DNA of 64,000 nt from DASRJW01 sp964567755 (GTDB taxonomy: Bacteria; Krumholzibacteriota; Krumholzibacteriia; G020349025). The DNA is taken from contig CAZMNW010000053.1 of the NCBI GenBank assembly GCA_964567755.1, positions 40,763 to 104,762 on the forward strand. The letters are read 5' to 3'. Under the pieces are notes generated by a model. The model worked only from the letters and a program-made list of their open reading frames with translations. It was not told the origin of the DNA and searched no databases. Shown here piece after piece: positions 43,801-54,040 of this stretch. The position numbers and the translations under genes were made by a program. Each line of letters starts with the position of its first letter. The stretch's first letter is position 1.

Positions 43801-45206
43801 TGATGGAATTGCGCGAGAAGATTCCGAACAACGTCAATCTCTCCGAGGACACGAAGCTGCAACGCGCGTTGGAGAAATGGCTGCCGGACTACCGGCGCTG
43901 GTGGATGGACATGGGGCCGGATGGTTTCCAGGGCAAGGAAATCTACCTCAGGACCGCCATCGCGGTGGACGCCAAGGGCTGGGCCCATTTCGACCACGTG
44001 AAGATGCCCGACTATCGCTGGGGCATCTTTCTGGCCGAACCCGAACCGGAGCGCAAGATCGGCTTCGGCGACTTCGGCGGGCAGCAGGTCTGGCAAGAGG
44101 TCCCGGGTGAGCTTCGGGGCTACTTGCGACGACTCATCGTCACCCAAGGCGACACCGAGCCAGCCAGCGTCGAACAGCAACGACTGCTTGGGGCTACCGC
44201 GCCTAGTCTCTACGACATGCGCAATCTCTTTCAAGTAAACGTCGAAGAAGGCCGGCACCTGTGGGCCATGGTGTACCTCCTGCATCGGTTCTTCGGCCGG
44301 GATGGCCGCGAGGAGGCCGACACATTGCTCGAGCGCCGGAGCGGCGACCCGGACAAGCCACGCATCCTCGGCGCCTTCAATGCCCCCATCCGTGACTGGC
44401 TCGCCTTCTTCATGTTCACGACGTTCACGGACCGTGACGGCAAGTACCAGCTCTTAGCACTCGCCGAGAGTGGTTTCGACCCGCTGTCGCGCACGACACG
44501 CTTCATGCTCACGGAAGAGGCGCATCACATGTTCGTCGGCGAGACCGGGGTGCGCAGGGTCGTCCAGCGCAGCATCGAGCTGATGCAACGCGACCCCAAT
44601 GGCGACGTGCGTGCCCAGGGGGGCATCGACCTCGAAACGGTTCAGCGCTACGTCAACCATTGGTACTCGCTGTCGGCCGACCTCTTCGGCGGCGAGATCT
44701 CGTCGAACGCCGCCGATTACTTCGCCAGTGGCCTCAAGGGCCGTTATCAGGAGGAGCTGGAAGCAGACCATCGGGCCCTCGAAGGCTCCTATCGCATGAC
44801 CGTGCCCGATGGCTCGAGGCTCGGCGAGCAGGATGTGCCGCTCCGAAACGCCATGAACGAGATCCTCCGGGACCGCTACATCGAGGATTGCCAGCGCGGC
44901 GTCGACCGCTGGAACACCGTCCTCGAGCGCTCTGGGTTGGAGTTCCGCATCCGGCTGCCGAGCCGGCGTTTTCATCGCCACGTCGGCATTTACGCCGGGA
45001 AGCACTTCACCCCCGAGGGCGTCCTCCTCGGAGCGGCCGAATGGGAAGCGCAGCGCGACCTCTGGCTCCCCTCCCAAACCGACCTGGACTACGTGGGCTC
45101 CCTCATGCACCCGGTCCACGAGCGCGGCAAGTTCGCGCACTGGATCGCGCCTCCGGCCAAGGGGATCCACGGCAAGCCGGTCGACTTCGAGTACGTGCGG
45201 TTGTAG
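43800..45206 (+). CDS. boxB: Benzoyl-CoA 2,3-epoxidase, diiron subunit
   Basis: 468 residues. Uses O2 and electrons from BoxA to epoxidise benzoyl-CoA. The diiron ligands that I recall from the Azoarcus BoxB structure are all present at the same numbers when counted from the first Met: Glu120 (QGDTEP), Glu150 and His153 (VEEGRH), Asp211 (FTDRDG), Glu240 and His243 (TEEAHHM). N- and C-terminal lines (NNVNLSEDTKLQRALEKWLP, WIAPPAKGIHGKPVDFEYVR) are also family-typical. Two ATGs (43800 and 43803) are possible starts; the first overlaps the boxC stop. Outside Proteobacteria box genes are less common. Confidence 0.95.
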
Positions 45207-45344
45207 GGGGCTCTGACCGGCCGTGGTCTCCCCCCTAGGGGCCCCAAGCCCCTTGCGCCGGCCGAAGCGAATCTGCAACATACCCCGTCCGCAACCACGT
45301 GCACGCACCGCGAGGGGCGTGCGCTCAATTCGAGGAGGATCGAC

Positions 45345-45566
45345 ATGAGCCCCGAACTCCACGAGGAGCTCGGCTGGACTTCGAAACCGCCCCAACTCAT
45401 GTCCGAAACCGACGATGAGTGGGACGACGAAGACTTCGACGAAGACGACGATGACGACGACGAAGAAGATCTCGACGACGAGGACTACGACGACGACGAT
45501 TACGAAGATGCCAAGGAGGAGGACGCCGGCGAGCGCCACAAGCCCAAGGACAATGACGATCTCTGA
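45345..45566 (+). CDS. Extremely acidic miniprotein
   Basis: 73 residues with a strong GAGGAGG site 6 bases before the ATG. About 39 of 73 residues are Asp or Glu, concentrated between residues 21 and 62, and the protein has no Cys. The first 20 residues (MSPELHEELGWTSKPPQLMS) and the last 12 are ordinary. It is 138 bp after boxB and 23 bp before the ABC ATPase gene. Such tails can mimic DNA, buffer metal ions or act as chaperones; nothing in the sequence decides between these. The strong start site makes it more than a chance frame, but low-complexity coding can mislead. Confidence 0.55.
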   Translation: MSPELHEELGWTSKPPQLMSETDDEWDDEDFDEDDDDDDEEDLDDEDYDDDDYEDAKEEDAGERHKPKDNDDL

Positions 45567-45589
45567 GCACCCATGCGTGCGGAGGCGGC

Positions 45590-46537
45590 ATGCCCGCCAT
45601 CGACATCCAGCAGGTGAGCAAGCGCTTCGGCAACTTTACCGCGGTCGATGATCTATCGCTTTCCGTACCCGCTGGATGCGTGCAGGGGTTTCTCGGCCCG
45701 AATGGCGCCGGGAAGACCACGACGCTGCGCATGGTGATGAACATCATCGCGCCCGACGCTGGCACGATTCAGGTGCTCGGCGAGCGCATGAGCGAACCAA
45801 TCAAGAAGCGGATCGGCTATCTGCCCGAAGAACGCGGTCTCTATCGCAAGATGCGCGTGCTCGAGCTGCTCGTCTTCTTCGCGTCCTTGAAGGGCCTCGC
45901 AGAGCGCGATGGCCGAATCCGGGCGCGGGGCTGGCTCGAGCGCTTCGGCCTCGGGGCCTGGGAGCGACGCAACGTCCAGGACCTGTCCAAGGGCATGCAG
46001 CAGAAAGTGGGGTTCCTCGCCACCATCCTGCACGATCCCGAGCTCGTCATCCTCGACGAACCGTTCAGTGGCCTCGACCCGCTCAACCTCGAATTCGTCC
46101 GTGACGTGATTCTCGACCTCAAGCGCCGGGGCCGCACCGTCATCTTCTCCACCCATCAGATGAGCGAGGCGGAGAAGCTCTGCGACCGTATCGTCATGGT
46201 GCTCGAGGGACGCAAGGTGCTGGACGGCGCTTTGGACGAAGTGCGTCGTGGCCGCGACGTCGTCATTCTGCTCGAGTACCGTGGCGATGGCAGCTTCCTG
46301 GCGCGCGACCCCGAGATCTCCCGCCTCAACGACTACGGGCATTACAGCGAGATCAGCCTGCGACCCAACGCGGATCCGTCACAGCTGTTGCGCCGTCTGG
46401 CCGAACGGCTGCAAGTGTTGCGCTTTGAATTGCGCCAACCGACGTTGCACGAGATCTTCGTGCGCACCGTGCGTGACGCGGGCGGCGATGTTGCAACGCT
46501 GGCTGCGGACGGCGTGCACGGAGGCGATGGCCGATGA
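45590..46537 (+). CDS. ABC transporter ATP-binding protein (NatA/YhaQ type)
   Basis: 315 residues. Walker A GPNGAGKTT, signature LSKGMQQKV, Walker B LVILDEPFSGLD and the switch His in STHQMSEAE are present. The C-terminal DUF4162-like extension (about 230-300, VILLEYRGDGSF and LRQPTLHEIFVRTV) is typical of exporters related to NatA and YhaQ. It overlaps the permease gene in ATGA and so forms a complete two-gene exporter. Substrate unknown. Confidence 0.93.
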   Translation: MPAIDIQQVSKRFGNFTAVDDLSLSVPAGCVQGFLGPNGAGKTTTLRMVMNIIAPDAGTIQVLGERMSEPIKKRIGYLPEERGLYRKMRVLELLVFFASLKGLAERDGRIRARGWLERFGLGAWERRNVQDLSKGMQQKVGFLATILHDPELVILDEPFSGLDPLNLEFVRDVILDLKRRGRTVIFSTHQMSEAEKLCDRIVMVLEGRKVLDGALDEVRRGRDVVILLEYRGDGSFLARDPEISRLNDYGHYSEISLRPNADPSQLLRRLAERLQVLRFELRQPTLHEIFVRTVRDAGGDVATLAADGVHGGDGR

Positions 46538-47829
46538 TCCGCAACATCGGGCTGGTGGCGCGACGCGAATACCTTGCCGACGTGCGCACGCGCAGCTTCC
46601 TGCTCGGGATCTTGATGACCCCCGCGCTCATTTTGGTCGGAACCCTGGTGGCGGATTGGATCGAGAAGGCCCAGCGCAAGGCCGGCAAGCCCTTCGCCAT
46701 CGTCGATCTCAGCACGCCGCCGCAGACAAACCAGCGGCAGTTCGACTCTCCCTGGCCCGGGAGCGAGCTCGGATCGCGCCTGGCTGCGAGCTGGCAGTTC
46801 GGCGCGCGTTGGAGAATCGATGCTGCCCGCCGGCCACGCGGTGGTGCGGAAGCAGACGCGGTGATCGAGTCGCTCTCGGCGCGCACGCGCGCGGGCGAGC
46901 TCGAAGGCTTCGCGGTGCTGCGCGGCGACCTCGTGGGCGGCGTCGGCCGCATGCAGTGGTACACCCGCAACATCGCCAACGAGGACCTGAAGAAACAACT
47001 CGCGAGCGATCTGCGCACATTGGTGGCCGGCGACCGTTATCGCTGGCACGACGTTTCGGGCGAGACTCTCGCCGCCATCCAAGCTCCGGTACTGGACGAA
47101 CTGGATGTCGATGTCTCCGGCCGCAGCGCCGGCACCGAAGGGGCGCGCGACGCCGCCACCTTCATCCCGATGATCTTCGTCTACGCGCTCGCCATCGCCT
47201 TCTCGGCGCATGCGCAGACGCTGCTCACCTCGACCATCGAGGAGAAATCCAACCGGCTGGTGGAGGTCCTCCTGAGCTCGATCAGTCCGTTCGAGCTCAT
47301 GGCGGGCAAGATCTTGGGACTCGTGGGAGCGACCTTCACGTTGATGGCCATTTGGAGCGCCGGCGGCGCCTACATCGTTCACCATCAGGGATGGCAACAC
47401 ATGGTGCGCGGTCCGATGTTCGTCTGGTTCCTGGTCTGGATGGTGATCACGATCGCTTTCTACAGTACGTTCATCGCCGCCGTCGGCTCGGCGGTGACCG
47501 AGCTCAAGGAAGCGCAGAATCTCATGGTGCCCATTTGGCTGTTCATCATGGTGCCTATTCTGCTCATGTTCTTCGTCGGGCAGCACCCCGACGCGTGGTG
47601 GGTGCAGGTCCTGACTTTCATTCCTTTCTTCACGCCGTTTCTCATGGTGAACCGCCTGGCGAGCCTGGTGCCGCCGGGCCCGATCGAGATCGGCCTGAGC
47701 CTGGTGCTGATGGTGCTCGCCTGTTGGGGCGCGACCTACATGGCGTCACGCGTGTTCCGCATCGGCATCCTCATGTACGGCAAACCCGCGACCCCACGCG
47801 AGCTCTGGCGCTGGCTGCGCACAGCGTGA
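46534..47829 (+). CDS. ABC-2 type permease (NatB/YhaP type)
   Basis: 431 residues. An N-terminal helix (FLLGILMTPALILVGTLVAD) is followed by a periplasmic domain of about 180 residues and then five or six helices (FIPMIFVYALAIAFSAHAQT, LGLVGATFTLMAIW, FVWFLVWMVITIAFYSTFIA, MVPIWLFIMVPILLMFFVG, IGLSLVLMVLACWGATYMA). The cytoplasmic line STIEEKSNRLVEVLLSSISP is the hallmark of the ABC-2/NatB group. It partners the ATPase just upstream. A 39-bp look-alike of its 3-prime end (PRELWRWLRTA-stop) is found again at 50891-50929. Confidence 0.9.
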   Translation: MIRNIGLVARREYLADVRTRSFLLGILMTPALILVGTLVADWIEKAQRKAGKPFAIVDLSTPPQTNQRQFDSPWPGSELGSRLAASWQFGARWRIDAARRPRGGAEADAVIESLSARTRAGELEGFAVLRGDLVGGVGRMQWYTRNIANEDLKKQLASDLRTLVAGDRYRWHDVSGETLAAIQAPVLDELDVDVSGRSAGTEGARDAATFIPMIFVYALAIAFSAHAQTLLTSTIEEKSNRLVEVLLSSISPFELMAGKILGLVGATFTLMAIWSAGGAYIVHHQGWQHMVRGPMFVWFLVWMVITIAFYSTFIAAVGSAVTELKEAQNLMVPIWLFIMVPILLMFFVGQHPDAWWVQVLTFIPFFTPFLMVNRLASLVPPGPIEIGLSLVLMVLACWGATYMASRVFRIGILMYGKPATPRELWRWLRTA

Positions 47830-47899
47830 GTGACGCAAATCGAAATGTCCTCGGCACCATTGAATGGGCTGATCCGTTCGCGTGGACACCGGATTCGAT

Positions 47900-50732
47900 C
47901 TAGAGGGCGAAAGTCTCCGACAGCCAGCGCCAGTTGGGCTCGGCCGCTGCCAAGGCAGGTCGCAATTCCTGCAACAGCGCCCGCGCTGCATCGAGACGCC
48001 CGCTCATGCACAGGGCGTAGACGTGCAGCGGGCCCGCGACCGCGAGGCGCCAGCCGCGCTGGCGCGCGCGCTGCAGGTTCTCGGCGGCAAGAACGTAGTC
48101 ACGGCCCACCAGGGCGCCGAGGGCGCGGGTGTAATCCAAGGAGCCGGAGACGTCGTCGCGGACACTCGCGGCGATGTGCAGGCTGGTGTCGTTCGAGCCG
48201 AGCAACCAAAGCGGCAGCGTCTGCAAGGACGTGCGCGTCAGAAGGTCGTGGATCTGGTGCAAGTGCGGCAGTGGGGACGGCGGTCCGGCGAGAGCGAGGT
48301 TGACCAGCGATTGCAGCTCGAAGTACGGACCCGTGGCCTGCACGATCTCCGGCGGGAAGAGGCCCTGCGCGAAGGCGCTGCGTGCCAGCGCCCCTCGAGC
48401 GCGAGAGGGGTCGATCGCAGCGAGGTAGAAATCGAGCCGCGCGTCGGAGGGCTCGCTGTAGAGCGTGTGCAGGCGCTTGGGACGGTCGTCGGTGAGTGGC
48501 GGCGTCGCCGCTGTGACCTGGCCCCAGTCCGCCGCATCTCCAATGAAAGTGGCCACCAGCTGCTCCGGCACCTCGAGCCCAATCTCGCGCAGCTGCGGGC
48601 CGATGCAGGCATCGCTCCAAAGATGCCGGAACTGTGCGGCCGAGGCCGGTTCAGGCACGCCACGGAAACCCACGAGCATCCAATCCATGGGTGTACCGTT
48701 CCAGAGCGAGCACGTGTCGAAGACCTCGCAGAAAGCACGCACGATGGCCAGCGTGTCCTCCACTAACAAGTCCGTGATGGGGAGCCAGTACGTCGTCACG
48801 CCGCCATCCGCCAGGTGGTCGTGAATCAGCTGGAAGTACTCCCGGGTGTAGAGATTCACCGTGCCGGGCAGGCGCGGCGGCGGAGGTTCCCCCGTGATCA
48901 AGCGGAGGTTCCCCCGTGATCAAGTCGTAGCGCCCGGTCGTGGTCTGCAGGAACTGACGTCCGTCCTCGATGTGCAGCCGAACGCGCGGATCGCGCAAAG
49001 GATGGTTCTCCGGTGTGTAGAGGAGGTCACTGAGCTCGACGATGTCGCGCGAGATGTCCACCACGTCGATGTGCTGCAATGACTCCAGGTCCCTGGCGGC
49101 TTTGGCCGTGACTCCGACGCCGTAGCTGATGACGAGAGCGCGGCGCAGCGGCGCAGCGCGCACGATGGCCGGCCAGAAGGCGTAGAGACGCATGTAGCGC
49201 TTGGCCGGGCTCCCCGTCCCGGACATGGTGAACCCGTTCGTGACCAGGCGGTGGTACACAGGCTGAGCGAGCCAGTCCAGGCGAAGGGCGACGCTCGTCT
49301 CGGTCGGACCTTCCCGAACGGCGGCGATCTTCGAGCCGTCGGCGGTGAACTGCCGCACCGAGAGCGGGATGTACGTCCGCGCCATGAACCCGAAGGGGAA
49401 GACCACGAGGAGCAGAGCGAGGCCGGCGACGGCGGCGGCCGCCACTCGCGCCCGCATCGAGCCCGGTACCGCCAGGAGCAGAGCGATCGACGCATACACG
49501 AGGGTAATAGCGGCGAAGGAACGCTCCGTCCCCAAGAGAGGCAGGAGAACGAAACCGCCGCACAGCGAGCCGATCATGGCGCCGAGAGTGTTCGCCAGAG
49601 TCAGGAGACCGGCGGCGTGCGCGTCGCCGCGGGCGTGCACTCGCAAAGCCTGGCCCTGCAAGGTGAAGAGGAAGCCGGAACCGAGCGCCACCGGCAAGAT
49701 GAGACGCAGCGACATCCAAAGCATCGCCGTCCAGCGGAAGGGCGCCGCTTCATCGAGCCCCACCTGGAAACCGGCGTACGTGAGCATGGTGCACATAGCC
49801 ACGAGTAGAGCAGCCCAGGGCAGCACCCGTCCCGCGTCGAGCCCCGAACGCAGCCGCCACGAGGCCACGAGCCCACCCACAGCGATTCCCGCCAGCACCG
49901 TGGCCAGCATGATGCTGAGCGCCAGAGTGTTGTTGGTGACAAAGAGGAGGAGAAAGCGAAACCAGATCACCTCGAGCGCCAACAGCGCGGCACCGGCGAG
50001 GAATGCCGTAACGAGAAGTGGTAGGACCTGGCGCGTGAGGCCGCCCGTCACCGTGCCGGCAGGTGCGCGAACACGCGTCACCGTTCCCGCAGCCTTGGGC
50101 CGGCGCTTCCTGCTGACCTCGAAGCGGCGGGCCAGCAGGAAAGCCGCGCCGGCCGCCATCAGGTTCGTGCACGCCGCGGCGATGGAGGTGCCGCGGATGC
50201 CCAGGCGCTCGACGAGAACGGTCTCGACCAGCAGCACACCAGCAACCGCACCGAGTGTGTTGGTTCCGTACATCCACCCAAGGGCCGTGCCGAAGCTGCT
50301 GCTGCCCTGGCGACACAACGCCGCGACGAGGAGCGGCAGCGTCGCGCCCATGGCGGTCGTCGGCACGAGCAAGAGGACGAAGGCGAGGGCGAGGCGCAGC
50401 AGATTGACGAGCAATGGAGAATCGAGGAGCGGCCCGAAGAGCGGCGCCAGGAGACGCGGCAGGAGCGGGAGCAAGAGTGTGAGCAGGAACCCCGTGAACG
50501 CGATCGTGCATTCCAGCAATGCATAGGCACGGATGGGGCGCGCCGCCCCCCCGCCGAACCTACCGACCAGGTAGTTCCCGAGTGCCAGCCCGCCCATGAA
50601 ACTCGAGAGGACGATGCTCGTGGCCCAAATGCTGTTGCCGAACACGAGCCCTGTGAGGTGGAACCAGACGACTTCGAAGACCAGGGCGGCGGCCCCGGAC
50701 GCGAAGAAAACGAGAGGCAGGACGGAGAGCAT
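47900..50732 (-). pseudogene. Spermidine-synthase-like membrane fusion protein, frameshifted
   Basis: Two overlapping frames make one protein of about 940 residues. The first part (start near 50732, MLSVLPLVFFASGAAALVFE) has about 14 membrane helices and then a SAM-dependent spermidine synthase fold (RRALVISYGVGVTAKAARDL, IDVVDISRDIVELSD, RYDLITGEPP). The second part, in another frame from 48879 down to 47900, continues it (NLYTREYFQLIHDHLADGGV, LPITDLLVEDTLAIVRAFCE, PLTDDRPKRLH). The break is a 22-bp tandem duplication at 48881-48924; removing one unit restores the frame exactly. Family members of this fused MFS/spermidine synthase type have unknown substrates. The start is uncertain (a TTG at 50768 is possible). 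The break could be an assembly or read error. Confidence 0.8.
48881..48924. repeat. 22-bp perfect tandem duplication causing a frameshift
   Basis: Units 48881-48902 and 48903-48924 are identical. The unit length is not a multiple of three, and the coding frame changes exactly here. Confidence 0.95.
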
Positions 50733-50890
50733 GGTTCGGCCTGCGTTTCGGGTGGGTCGCGGCTGCAAGCCGCGCCCCAGAAAGTTGGTGGCACGATGAG
50801 TTCAGGACACGAACGCTGCGAGAAACATAAGAGCCATCGACTCCTACAGTGCAGCCCTTGGCTGGCCTCGCTGGGTGGGTTTCGACCGCG

Positions 50891-50929
50891 GCGCCGCAAG
50901 AGCTCTGGCGTTGGCTGCGCAGGGCGTGA
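50891..50929 (+). pseudogene. 3-prime remnant resembling the end of the ABC permease gene
   Basis: The line reads APQELWRWLRRA followed by TGA (50927-50929), close to TPRELWRWLRTA and TGA at the end of the permease (47829). Roughly 80% of the bases match over about 40 bp; no further similarity was seen upstream. It lies in the 200-bp gap between the frameshifted spermidine-synthase-like gene and the transaldolase gene, which otherwise seems empty. It may be the scar of an old duplication or insertion. Confidence 0.5.
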
Positions 50930-50938
50930 CCCCAGTGG

Positions 50939-52219
50939 TTACCCCAGCAGGCCGCGCACGCGATCGTCGAGCTGCTTCTGGTCGGCGGCGAAAGAATGTA
51001 GGCCACTGATGTTGAGAAGCGAGTCGAGTGCCGTCGTTCGCGCCACCAAGCGTTCGCGCCAGCGTTCGAGACGCGGGATCTTGCCGTCCTTGCGGATGGA
51101 ATCGATTTCCGCCGATGAGTAGTCGGGGAAGAAATCGTCCACGCCATGTTCGCGCAAAGTGGTCACCAAAGCGGCACCGGTCATGCGGTCGAGATCGGCG
51201 CGCCCCAGTGCATCCGCTGCCCGCACCAGCGCTGGATCGATTTCCCACAGGCGTTCGAAATGCAAAGCGCGCAACGCCTCGGGTTCGACCTCGGGCTGGA
51301 TGGCGACGGACGGCGGACCGGCTGAAGTCGGAGGCGGCATGGTCGAGTCCCGATAACCCTTGGCGACCGCGAGCGGAATCGTCATCACGTCGGTTCCCGC
51401 GAGTGGCCAAATCTGCTCGTTGCCGCGCAAGCTGGCGGCGATCTGGCGCGTCTCGGCTTGTCCGGCTTGCCGCAGGGAGCGGATGGCCTCTTGGCTCGCG
51501 ACCGTGGCCTTCTCGCCGACGCCGGCGCCGCTCCCCAGTTTGGAATCGGCGACGAATGCGTTCAAGCGCCCGAGGAAGACGTTGACGAAGCTCGGGTCGC
51601 CGATGCGGGCCGCGAGGTAGTTGTGTCGCGCCGAAAATCCGAGTGTGAAGTTGATGGGAACGCCGGCGCGCCGCAGCTGGCGCATTCCCAGCAAGCCAGC
51701 CGGCGTGAGCGGCAACTTGACGATGAAGCGCTGCGGGCAGATGGCGTGAAAGCGCTTGCCGTACAAGACGGCGAGATCGATGTCGTCGGCCAGGTCGGTG
51801 TGCTCCTCGACGCTCACGAAGGCATCGAACTGCTCGACCAGTCGCAGGCCGTGATGCGCATTGAGGACGAAGGCGATCTCGAGCACGAGCAGAGCCTCCG
51901 GGATGCCAGGCTCGAGCGTGCGCAGGTGCTTCACCGTCCGGCGCACCAAATCGTCGTACTGGCCGCGTTGCACCTCGGCGTTGAGCAGCGTGTTGTTGGT
52001 AGTGAGCGCGCGGAACTCGGCGCTCCAAAGACCCGTGATTCCCTGGATGTCGCCGGTGTCGAGCCACAGTTCGCTGCCCGTGTCCTGCAACGCCTGCCAC
52101 CGCGGTGCGCTAGCGAAGCGTTTGCGACCGAACTCGGGCGCGAAGCCTTGCAGCACCCACTCGTGCACGCCTTGGCCGAGCCGGTGCGCGATCTGCAGTG
52201 CTTCTTTCGTTTCGAGCAT
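50939..52219 (-). CDS. Transaldolase-family protein
   Basis: 426 residues from ATG 52217-52219 with GGAGGG upstream. Family lines: LWLDTGDIQGITGL (strand 1 Asp), TTNNTLLNAEVQRGQYDD, FIVKLPLTPAGLLGMRQLRR with the Schiff-base Lys, and GVPINFTLGFSARHNYLAA. This is a (beta/alpha)8 enzyme of the pentose phosphate type that moves dihydroxyacetone units. It is longer than E. coli transaldolase (about 317 residues), with a C-terminal helical addition of about 100 residues (EPEALRALHFERLWEIDPAL on), as in some fused or plant-like forms. Divergent from the Rieske gene. Confidence 0.85.
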   Translation of the reverse strand: MLETKEALQIAHRLGQGVHEWVLQGFAPEFGRKRFASAPRWQALQDTGSELWLDTGDIQGITGLWSAEFRALTTNNTLLNAEVQRGQYDDLVRRTVKHLRTLEPGIPEALLVLEIAFVLNAHHGLRLVEQFDAFVSVEEHTDLADDIDLAVLYGKRFHAICPQRFIVKLPLTPAGLLGMRQLRRAGVPINFTLGFSARHNYLAARIGDPSFVNVFLGRLNAFVADSKLGSGAGVGEKATVASQEAIRSLRQAGQAETRQIAASLRGNEQIWPLAGTDVMTIPLAVAKGYRDSTMPPPTSAGPPSVAIQPEVEPEALRALHFERLWEIDPALVRAADALGRADLDRMTGAALVTTLREHGVDDFFPDYSSAEIDSIRKDGKIPRLERWRERLVARTTALDSLLNISGLHSFAADQKQLDDRVRGLLG

Positions 52220-52314
52220 CGCGTATCCCTCCGACGAAGTGCATCCACCTTGTCCCGTGCCGGCCCCGCTCGCGGCAGAGTATACTCGGCAAGTCGGGTC
52301 TTTGGAGGTCGTGC

Positions 52315-54039
52315 GTGTCCGCAACCGCTTGGGAGAATCTCGGCGCACTGGAAAACTTCGCCCCAGGCAGCCTCGCCACCGTCAAGCGCCACCCCCACCA
52401 ATTAGTGGTGATCCGCACCACGACCGGCGACATCTTCGCGCTCGACAACCGCTGCCCGCACGAAGGCTATCCACTGGCGCAAGGTGATTTGAAGGATTGC
52501 AGCCTCACCTGCGCCTGGCACAACTGGAAGTTCGACGTCCGGGATGGCACGTGCCTCTTGGGTGGCGAGGACGTGCGCAGCTACCCGGTGCGCGTCCGGG
52601 ACGGCGCGCTCGAAGTCGACCTTACCGACGCGCCGGCTGCATCCACATGGCCACGCATCCGCGCCAGCTTGGAACGCGCGCTCCACGACGGCGATACGGG
52701 ACGCGCGTTGCGCGATGCCGCTCGGCTCCTCCATGCCGGCTACGACGCACGGCGCTTGCTGGCCGACGTGGCCCGTTACGATGCGCTGCACGGCGAGTAC
52801 GGCTGTACTCACGTCCTCGCGCTCGCCGCCGATTGCTCTCGCCTGCTGCGCCAGCAGGCGGGCGTCGCAGCCTTGGCGACCCTCGCACCTGTTCTGGATC
52901 TCTGCATCGATACCAATGCCAGGCTGCCCGAGCGGACCGCGCCGGAGCCGCGGACGGGAGCTACGCGCGAGCGCTTCCGTGCGGCTGTCGAAGCCGAAGA
53001 CGCCGAGAGCGCCGAGGCGTTGTTGCGCGGCGCCTTCGCTCTTGGCATGCCGCGCCGCGAGATCGAAGCCTGGCTTTTCTCGGTCGTCGCCGACCACTTC
53101 CTCGACTTCGGTCACGCGCTCATCTATCTCGTCAAGGCCACGGAGCTCCTCGATACGCTCGACGACGACCTTTCGAGTTGCGACATCCTCGCCGGGCTGG
53201 CGTACGGGATCGTGCTCGGCACACGCGAGGATCGCCTGCCCTACATGCGTGGTTATTTCGCGCGTGTTCAATCGCACGTGGACGATTTCGCTCGCATCGA
53301 ATCACGTGACGGCGTCGACTGGGATGGCATCGCGTTGCGCGATGCCGTCCTCGATGGCAGCACCGCGGAAGCGATGGATGCTGTCTGGGCTGCGCTCATG
53401 CGCGGGGTCGGTGCGGAGACCGTGGCCCGCGATCTGGTGGCCGCTGCGGGGCATCGTCTGTTGCGATTCGACGCACGCTGGGACGCAGATCCCGAGGTGG
53501 CCGAGAACTGGCTGTGGGCCACACATCGATTCACCTTCGCGAGCGCAGTTCGCCACGCGGTGCGCCGTCATCACCATCCAGGACGGTTGCACTTCCTTTT
53601 TCAGGCGGCGGTCTTCATCCACTCCGGACGCCCCATGGATGCGCCCGCCCCGGCCATGCCGCCGGCCAGCGCTCCCGGCGCATCGATGCAGCTCCTGATC
53701 GAGGCAATCGAGGCGCGCCGCAGCGAGGAAGCCGTGACGATCGCGCGCGCGCTGCTCGCGGACGAAACGTCTTGGGTCCCACTCCAACGGCAGCTCGAGG
53801 CTCTCTGCCAATCCGATCGTTTCGTCCTGCCCATCGTGGTCACGCACGCGATCAAGACCACTCTCGCTGCCATCGATGAGCGCGAGGCTCTTCACGGTCA
53901 TCCGGATCGCGACGTACCGGTTCTCGGTGCCATTCGTTTCCTCGCCTCACCAGTGCGCGAGCGCGATCTGCAGATGCAGGTGCAGCGTTCATTGCAATGG
54001 GTGGTCGACGGTCGTGTGCCGCGCAAACTGACACAGTGA
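52315..54039 (+). CDS. Rieske [2Fe-2S] domain fused to a large helical domain
   Basis: 574 residues from GTG 52315 (GGAGG at 6-base spacing); the frame continues upstream, but that part is not protein-like. The first 105 residues form a ferredoxin-like Rieske domain with cluster ligands in CPHEGYPL and CAWHNW. The remaining 465 or so residues are all-helical, with no family that I can name firmly; repeated phrases such as RDAARLLHAGYDARRLLADV, RGAFALGMPRREIEAWLFSV and HALIYLVKATELLDTLDDDL hint at internally duplicated helical units. The domain may be an oxidoreductase partner or a substrate-binding module fed by the Rieske cluster. A TATACT box lies 29 bp upstream of the start. Confidence 0.75.
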   Translation: MSATAWENLGALENFAPGSLATVKRHPHQLVVIRTTTGDIFALDNRCPHEGYPLAQGDLKDCSLTCAWHNWKFDVRDGTCLLGGEDVRSYPVRVRDGALEVDLTDAPAASTWPRIRASLERALHDGDTGRALRDAARLLHAGYDARRLLADVARYDALHGEYGCTHVLALAADCSRLLRQQAGVAALATLAPVLDLCIDTNARLPERTAPEPRTGATRERFRAAVEAEDAESAEALLRGAFALGMPRREIEAWLFSVVADHFLDFGHALIYLVKATELLDTLDDDLSSCDILAGLAYGIVLGTREDRLPYMRGYFARVQSHVDDFARIESRDGVDWDGIALRDAVLDGSTAEAMDAVWAALMRGVGAETVARDLVAAAGHRLLRFDARWDADPEVAENWLWATHRFTFASAVRHAVRRHHHPGRLHFLFQAAVFIHSGRPMDAPAPAMPPASAPGASMQLLIEAIEARRSEEAVTIARALLADETSWVPLQRQLEALCQSDRFVLPIVVTHAIKTTLAAIDEREALHGHPDRDVPVLGAIRFLASPVRERDLQMQVQRSLQWVVDGRVPRKLTQ

Positions 54040-54040
54040 T

